From Alphaproteobacteria bacterium MarineAlpha3_Bin3 (GTDB taxonomy: Bacteria; Pseudomonadota; Alphaproteobacteria; Rhodospirillales; Casp-alpha2), in assembly GCA_002938075.1 (NCBI GenBank), contig PTLK01000044.1:1-10677 (forward strand): DNA of 10,677 nt. The letters run 5' to 3'. Position 1 is the stretch's first letter, and each line of letters opens with the position of its first letter. This document shows positions 6,586 through 10,677 of the stretch, piece by piece. Under the pieces are notes generated by a model, which had not been told where the DNA came from, did no database searches, and worked only from the letters and a program-made list of their open reading frames with translations. The position numbers were made by a program, and so were the translations under genes.

Positions 6586-7437
6586 TTACCCCAGAAGCTT
6601 CAGCAACTCGCCGCATTGGCGGTTGAAGGACCGCTTTTCCGCCGCCTCGAAGGTGTGTTTCCAGTCGCCGGGGTCGACGTCCAATTGCGCCGCCTCCCAG
6701 GCGGCTTCGGCGGTGTCCTTGATCACCGCCTCGCCGTCGTCGACGCCGAGGAATTTCAACAACGGCCAAAGCACCGGCACCGCCTCGCCCTGGGCGTCTT
6801 CGGCGCGGAAATGAAAACACTGTCCCGGGTGGTCGCGCTCGAACCGCCGGGCGGCGGTAATGCTTTTGCTCCAGTTGCCGGCAAAGGTCTTGGCGAAATC
6901 GCCGAATTTTGGGTATTGCTCCCGGAACTTGCCGCGGCTGAGGCCGGAATTGAATTCCCAGGCCGATACCGCTTCGTCGCGGCCGTCGCGGTAAACGTGA
7001 ACGATTTTCAGACTAGGCACGACGCGGGCGAGTAAATCCAGCGACACCACATGTTCGGGTGTCTTTTCGGCAATCACCTTGACGTCTGCGCCGTCGGTCC
7101 AGCGGTCGAGCGCCAGCCCGATGGCCGTGGTCATCATGTGGTCCACGTCCTCGAACGTGAAACCCGCCGCGTTGCCCGGAAGCTCGGCCTTTTGCAGCCG
7201 GTTGCCGACGGTTTCGGCTTCCGCGTTGTAATCGTCGAAAACCTTGGCCAGCATCGGAAACAGGACATCGGTGAAGTGCCCCTCGCCCTTGCAGCAAATT
7301 TCCGGGTGCGCGTCCAGGCACTGCTGGACCCAGGCCGTTCCCCACCGGGTGGCGCCGGCGATGAAGACGATTTCCTGTCGAACAACTGGGCCAGGCGTTC
7401 GTGGCTTTTTAGGTATTCCTCCATGGTTGGGCGGCAT
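6586..7437 (-). CDS. Sulfotransferase family protein, N-terminus probably frameshifted
   Basis: Sulfotransferases move a sulfuryl group from PAPS to an acceptor. The PAPS 5'-phosphosulfate loop is IVFIAGATRWGTAWVQQCL (a variant of the usual RSGTTW, with Trp and Ala replacing Ser and Thr). The 3'-phosphate site is KIVHVYRDGRDEAVSAWEFN, and the C-terminus ends with WKHTFEAAEKRSFNRQCGEL, as in this superfamily. The acceptor is unknown. The longest clean frame gives 283 residues from the ATG at 7437. However, its first 20 or so codons (MPPNHGGIPKKP...) have third bases atypical for this genome. An overlapping frame from the ATG at 7424 reads MEEYLKSHERLAQLFD with G/C-rich third bases and a natural look, and would join the main frame near 7370 if one base were added. 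The gene may therefore carry a lesion or sequence error. It diverges from pyrB. Confidence 0.85.
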   Translation of the reverse strand: MPPNHGGIPKKPRTPGPVVRQEIVFIAGATRWGTAWVQQCLDAHPEICCKGEGHFTDVLFPMLAKVFDDYNAEAETVGNRLQKAELPGNAAGFTFEDVDHMMTTAIGLALDRWTDGADVKVIAEKTPEHVVSLDLLARVVPSLKIVHVYRDGRDEAVSAWEFNSGLSRGKFREQYPKFGDFAKTFAGNWSKSITAARRFERDHPGQCFHFRAEDAQGEAVPVLWPLLKFLGVDDGEAVIKDTAEAAWEAAQLDVDPGDWKHTFEAAEKRSFNRQCGELLKLLG

Positions 7438-7453
7438 CTTCCCGCACGCGTGC

Positions 7454-7482
7454 TTGCGCCGCAACCCGTCAATCCATATAGT
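7454..7482 (+). promoter_or_regulatory. Candidate promoter of the pyrB-pyrC-plsY operon
   Basis: TTGCGC (7454-7459) and TATAGT (7477-7482) are separated by 17 bases; the -10 is good and the -35 keeps only TTG. A perfect 10-bp palindrome GCACGCGTGC (7444-7453) abuts the -35. Transcription would start about 25 bases before the pyrB ATG, leaving no room for a leader attenuator. Confidence 0.45.
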
Positions 7483-7495
7483 GCGCGCCGAATTC

Positions 7496-7501
7496 AGGAG
7501 G
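7496..7501 (+). promoter_or_regulatory. Ribosome binding site of pyrB
   Basis: AGGAGG lies 12 bases before the ATG at 7514, slightly farther than ideal. No in-frame alternative start lies closer, so the ATG at 7514 is kept. Confidence 0.6.
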
Positions 7502-7513
7502 TGGTGTACGCCT

Positions 7514-8479
7514 ATGGCCAAAGGCGGTAAGGACAACGTCCATTTTCCTCATCGGCATCTGCTCGGCATTGAAGGTCTTTCGCCGGAAGAAATATCGATT
7601 TTACTGGACCGTTCCGAAACCTACGTCAACCAAAACCGCCGCGCCGACAAGACCACGCCTCTTCTTCACGGCCGCACCATCATCAATCTCTTCTTCGAGG
7701 ATTCGACCCGCACCCGGACGTCGTTCGAGCTCGCCGGCAAGCGCCTCGGCGGTGATCTCATCAATATGTCGGTAGCCACCAGCTCGGTGAAAAAGGGCGA
7801 GACCCTCATCGACACGGCGATGACCCTGAATGCCATGCACCCGGACGTGCTGGTGGTCCGTCACCCCCATTCCGGAGCCGTCAAACTGCTGTCGGAAAAG
7901 GTCAACTGCGCCGTCATCAACGGCGGCGACGGCAGCCACGAACACCCGACCCAGGCGTTGCTGGACGCGCTCACCATCCGCCGGCGGCGGGGCGGCTTGA
8001 GCGGCCTGCAGGTCGCCATCTGCGGCGATATTCTACATTCCCGAGTCGCCAGGTCGAACATTCACCTGCTGAATACCATGGGCGCGCGGGTCAGGTTGAT
8101 TGCCCCCAAGACCCTGATCCCGCCCGAGGTCGAGCGGCTCGGCGTCGAGATCTTTCACGACATGAACGAAGGCCTCAGGGACTGCGACATCGTGATGATG
8201 CTGCGCCTGCAACGCGAACGCATGCACGGCAATTTCCTGCCTTCCATCCGCGAATACTTCCATTTCTTCGGCCTCGATTACGAGAAACTCTCGAATGCCA
8301 AGGAAGACGCATTGATCATGCACCCGGGGCCGATGAACCGGGGCGTCGAGATCGACACCGACGTCGCCGATGACGTCGGGCGCAGCGTCATCCGCGAACA
8401 GGTGGAAATGGGCGTCGCCGTCAGGATGGCGGTGCTGGAGCTGCTGGCGCTCAATCCCGATAATGGGGGCAACGCCTGA
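7514..8479 (+). CDS. pyrB: Aspartate carbamoyltransferase catalytic subunit
   Basis: This enzyme joins carbamoyl phosphate and aspartate to give carbamoyl-aspartate, the first committed step of pyrimidine synthesis. The 321-residue length is normal. Landmarks: the carbamoyl-phosphate loop FFEDSTRTRTSFELAGKRLG, the SVKKGETLIDTA segment with its catalytic-site Lys, HEHPTQALLDALTI, CGDILHSRVARSNIHLL, MMLRLQRERM, and HPGPMNRGVEI near the C-terminus. No residue looks missing. No pyrI regulatory gene follows. Instead the next gene, starting in a TGATG overlap, is a dihydroorotase homologue without its metal ligands. This is the arrangement seen where PyrB forms a dodecamer with a noncatalytic PyrC-like partner. 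Confidence 0.97.
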   Translation: MAKGGKDNVHFPHRHLLGIEGLSPEEISILLDRSETYVNQNRRADKTTPLLHGRTIINLFFEDSTRTRTSFELAGKRLGGDLINMSVATSSVKKGETLIDTAMTLNAMHPDVLVVRHPHSGAVKLLSEKVNCAVINGGDGSHEHPTQALLDALTIRRRRGGLSGLQVAICGDILHSRVARSNIHLLNTMGARVRLIAPKTLIPPEVERLGVEIFHDMNEGLRDCDIVMMLRLQRERMHGNFLPSIREYFHFFGLDYEKLSNAKEDALIMHPGPMNRGVEIDTDVADDVGRSVIREQVEMGVAVRMAVLELLALNPDNGGNA

Positions 8480-9771
8480 TGGCGCCCCGCAACGATGTCT
8501 CCCAGGGCCAGGTTGCCTACGTCAACGCCCGGCTGCTCGACCCGGCGGCGGGCCTGGACACGGCCGGCGGGGTATTGACCGACGGCGAGGCCATTACCGA
8601 CGTAGGCCCGGGGGTGACCAAAAAGAAAGCCCCCAAAGGCGCCCGGATCGTCGATTGCCATGGCAAGTGCCTGAGCCCGGGACTGGTCGACATACGGGTT
8701 GAGCTCGGCGACCTAGCGGCGACGGTGGAAGCCGCCGTCTCGGGTGGCGTGACGTCGATGGTCTGCCTGCCGACCCCGGAACTGGTCATCGACGACATGT
8801 CGGAGGTCGAGTTCGTCGCCCGGCGGGCGCGCAAGCTGGGCCTGGCCAAGGTCTATCCCTATGGCGCCGTGACCAAGGGCCTGGAGGGCAAGGAGCTGGC
8901 CGAGATGGGGTTGCTGGCCGAAGCCGGCGCCGTCGCCTTTACCGACGGCGAACGCGCCGTCGCCGACGCCCAGACCATGCGCCGGGCGATGAGCTACGCC
9001 TCGACCTTCGGGCTGATGATCGTCCAGCACCCGGAAGAGCCGAGCCTCGCCGCCGATGGTGTGATGAACGCCGGCGAAACGGCGACGCGGCTGGGCCTGT
9101 TCGGAATCCCGAAGGAAGCGGAAGTGATTATGGTCGAGCGCGACTTGCGCCTGGCCTCCCTCACCGGCGGGCGGCTGCATATCGCCCACGTGTCGACGGC
9201 GGAAACCGTCGACACCCTGCGCCGGGCCAAGGCCGACGGGTTGAACGTCACCTGCGACACCGCGCCGCCCTACTTCGCCCTCAACGAGACCGCCATCGGC
9301 GATTACCGGACCTTTGCCAAGCTGTCGCCGCCCTTGCGCGCCGAACAGGACCGCCAGGCCGTCGTCGAGGGCTTGGCGGACGGCACCATCGACGCCATCG
9401 CATCGGACCATACGCCCCGGGATGAGGAATCGAAGCGCCTGCCCTTCGCCCAGGCCGCCCCTGGCGGCATCGGCCTCAATACGCTGCTGGCGGTATCTCT
9501 GGAACTGTACCACAACGGGCACCTGAGCCTTCTGGAGGTGCTGAAGTTGGTGACCTCGGCGCCGGCCGGGCTGATGGGGCTGCCGGCCGGAAGCCTAAAG
9601 GAGGGCGCGCCGGCGGACCTGGTCCTGTTCGACCCCGACGAAGGCTGGAAGGTCGACGCCGACAAGCTCGTCGGCAAGGCCCAGAATTCGCCCTTCGACG
9701 GCCGGCCGGTGCAGGGCCGGGTGCTGAGGACCGTCATCGACGGACGCCCGGTTTTTGAGCCGGACGCCTGA
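8479..9771 (+). CDS. pyrC: Dihydroorotase-like protein, probably noncatalytic partner of PyrB
   Basis: The 430-residue protein has the amidohydrolase fold of type I dihydroorotases: GLVDI (69-72), AVAFTDGERAV (151-161, Asp156), MVERDLRLASLTGGRLHIAH (His234, His237), KLSPPLRAEQDRQAVVEGLA, AIASDHTPRDEESK (Asp310, His311) and APGGIGLNTLL. Key parts are missing. The metal-binding HxH after strand 1 is Arg73-Val-Glu75. The following R-E-P-G substrate segment is absent and the loop looks several residues shorter. The TPHH segment is Ala-Pro-Pro-Tyr (262-265). Dihydroorotase activity is therefore unlikely; a structural role with PyrB, as for the pseudo-dihydroorotase known from Pseudomonas, is the best inference. 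A true PyrC should be encoded elsewhere. Start overlaps the pyrB stop (TGATG), and plsY follows after 12 bases. The symbol follows common usage for this position. Confidence 0.9.
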   Translation: MAPRNDVSQGQVAYVNARLLDPAAGLDTAGGVLTDGEAITDVGPGVTKKKAPKGARIVDCHGKCLSPGLVDIRVELGDLAATVEAAVSGGVTSMVCLPTPELVIDDMSEVEFVARRARKLGLAKVYPYGAVTKGLEGKELAEMGLLAEAGAVAFTDGERAVADAQTMRRAMSYASTFGLMIVQHPEEPSLAADGVMNAGETATRLGLFGIPKEAEVIMVERDLRLASLTGGRLHIAHVSTAETVDTLRRAKADGLNVTCDTAPPYFALNETAIGDYRTFAKLSPPLRAEQDRQAVVEGLADGTIDAIASDHTPRDEESKRLPFAQAAPGGIGLNTLLAVSLELYHNGHLSLLEVLKLVTSAPAGLMGLPAGSLKEGAPADLVLFDPDEGWKVDADKLVGKAQNSPFDGRPVQGRVLRTVIDGRPVFEPDA

Positions 9772-9783
9772 GGATTCTTTTTT

Positions 9784-10425
9784 ATGTTTCCCCTGAGCGG
9801 ACCTGTTGCCGGTTTCTCGCCTGCCCTAATCGCCGCCATCGCCGCCGGCTATCTGATCGGCTCCATTCCCTTCGGGCTGGTGTTGACGCGCATGGCCGGG
9901 CTCGGCGACATCCGCCGGATCGGGTCCGGCAACATCGGCGCCACCAACGTGCTGAGGACCGGCAACAAATCGTTGGCGGTGGTGACACTGCTGCTCGACG
10001 TCGGCAAGGGGGCGCTGGTGGTGCTGGTGGTATCCAGGAACTGGGGCTTTGTCGGCCTCATGGATGCCGGGCTTTTCGCCGGCCTGGCCACGGTGCTCGG
10101 CCATAACTTTCCGGTGTGGCTGAAATTCAGGGGCGGCAAGGGGGTGGCGACGACCATGGGCGTGCTGTTGGGATCATTGTTCCCGGTTGGCGCCGTGGCC
10201 TGCGGGGCGTGGCTGCTGACGGCGGCGGTGTTCCGCTATTCGTCCCTGGCGGCGTTGGTGGCGCTGACGGCGGCGCCCGTCTATGCCGCCTGGATCGGCG
10301 CCACTCCGGTGGCCCTGGCGGCCGGGGGCCTAACCTTGCTGTCGATTTTCACCCACCGTGCCAACATCGAACGCCTGATCCAGGGCCAGGAGCCGAAAAT
10401 CGGCGGCGGTAAGACCGGCACCTGA
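9784..10425 (+). CDS. plsY: Glycerol-3-phosphate acyltransferase (acyl-phosphate dependent)
   Basis: PlsY is an inner-membrane enzyme that transfers an acyl chain from acyl-phosphate to glycerol-3-phosphate, the first acylation in phospholipid synthesis. The 213 residues include the three conserved cytoplasmic motifs: GSGNIGATNVLRTGNKSLA (about 47-64), LGHNFPVWLKFRGGKGVATT (about 105-124) and THRANIERLIQGQEPKIG near the C-terminus. Hydrophobic segments between them give the usual five membrane helices. The ATG is 12 bases past the pyrC-like stop, with AGGA overlapping that stop region, so it is the last recognised gene of the operon. In related genomes dprA commonly follows; here a different reading frame begins. 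Confidence 0.97.
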   Translation: MFPLSGPVAGFSPALIAAIAAGYLIGSIPFGLVLTRMAGLGDIRRIGSGNIGATNVLRTGNKSLAVVTLLLDVGKGALVVLVVSRNWGFVGLMDAGLFAGLATVLGHNFPVWLKFRGGKGVATTMGVLLGSLFPVGAVACGAWLLTAAVFRYSSLAALVALTAAPVYAAWIGATPVALAAGGLTLLSIFTHRANIERLIQGQEPKIGGGKTGT

Positions 10426-10578
10426 CAGAGGGACTTTCCGCGCCATTTCCCTTCCAGGCAAACCCTGCTAGAATGTATACAATCCGAAGGCGGATCGTGC
10501 GGAAGTCGCTGAAAATCGCTAATTTCTGGCTTTTGACAAAACTGAAATCCGGCATCACACGGGAAGGGAACGCCTCCA

Positions 10579-10677
10579 ATGCCCCCCGACGACGGCACCG
10601 ATTCGAAAAACAAGAAAACTCCCGGCCAGGCCACTGACAAAGCAAAAGCGGCGCTGACCCAGGCCGGCACCCAGGCC
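10579..10677 (+). CDS. Unrecognised protein, first 33 codons only
   Basis: An ATG at 10579 preceded by GGAAGGGAA (about 10562-10570) opens a frame that stays open to the window edge. It begins MPPDDGTDSKNKKTPGQATD and continues with an Ala/Gln/Lys-rich stretch. The visible part is hydrophilic and low-complexity, probably disordered. It does not resemble the start of DprA or TopA. A TTGACA lies 46 bases upstream (10533-10538), but without a clear -10. The 153-base gap after plsY otherwise shows no recognised gene or terminator. Confidence 0.5.
   Translation, partial: MPPDDGTDSKNKKTPGQATDKAKAALTQAGTQA

Noticed and set aside
6404..6820. Minus-strand frame of 138 codons spanning the palindromic gap and the sulfotransferase C-terminus
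   Set aside because: It overlaps the sulfotransferase in another frame and its translation is Arg-rich with no recognisable domain.
7244..7513. N-terminal extension of pyrB
   Set aside because: It is antisense to the sulfotransferase gene. The PyrB N-terminus starts naturally at the ATG at 7514 with AGGAGG upstream.
10469..10538. Promoter parts after plsY: TGCTAGAAT (extended -10-like, ends 10474) and TTGACA (10533-10538)
   Set aside because: The first has no fitting -35 and the second no fitting -10 at 16-18 bases, so neither makes a supported promoter.

Overview
The window looks like a piece of an alphaproteobacterial chromosome, most likely Rhodospirillales or a relative. The reasons are high GC content with G/C-rich third codon positions, a gatCAB operon near ruvX, and a pyrB-pyrC-plsY run. 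This placement is inferred from gene content and order; no 16S or other taxonomic marker is present.

Layout. Bases 1-2343 hold gatC-gatA-gatB on the minus strand, with 4-base ATGA overlaps between genes and gatB cut by the window edge. Bases 2577-3343 hold a minus-strand TorF/Gcw_chp-type outer-membrane protein gene broken by one missing base. An AT-rich regulatory gap follows (3344-3687), carrying a strong sigma-54-type promoter match for that gene. Bases 3688-4542 hold a minus-strand secreted SH3-domain protein of unknown function. Divergent from it are ruvX and an AEC-family transporter (4666-6065, overlapping by ATGA). Convergent to these are a YnfA/UPF0060 small membrane protein (6081-6407) and, behind a structured intergenic element with a perfect 14-bp palindrome, a sulfotransferase gene (6586-7437) whose N-terminal reading frame looks damaged. 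Divergent from the sulfotransferase is a tight plus-strand operon of pyrB, a pyrC-like dihydroorotase homologue lacking its metal ligands, and plsY (7514-10425). The first 33 codons of an unrecognised gene close the window.

How it fits together. The core is housekeeping: tRNA amidation (GatCAB), Holliday-junction/rRNA processing (RuvX), early pyrimidine synthesis (PyrB with its partner) and phospholipid acylation (PlsY). The genes between these blocks are accessory: porin-like protein, SH3 protein, AEC transporter, YnfA and sulfotransferase. The two with likely single-base lesions are both in this accessory set. I see no new multi-gene defence or mobile system. The points most worth a second look are the sigma-54-driven orphan porin, the catalytically degenerate dihydroorotase beside PyrB, the two frame disruptions and the palindromic element at 6428-6562.
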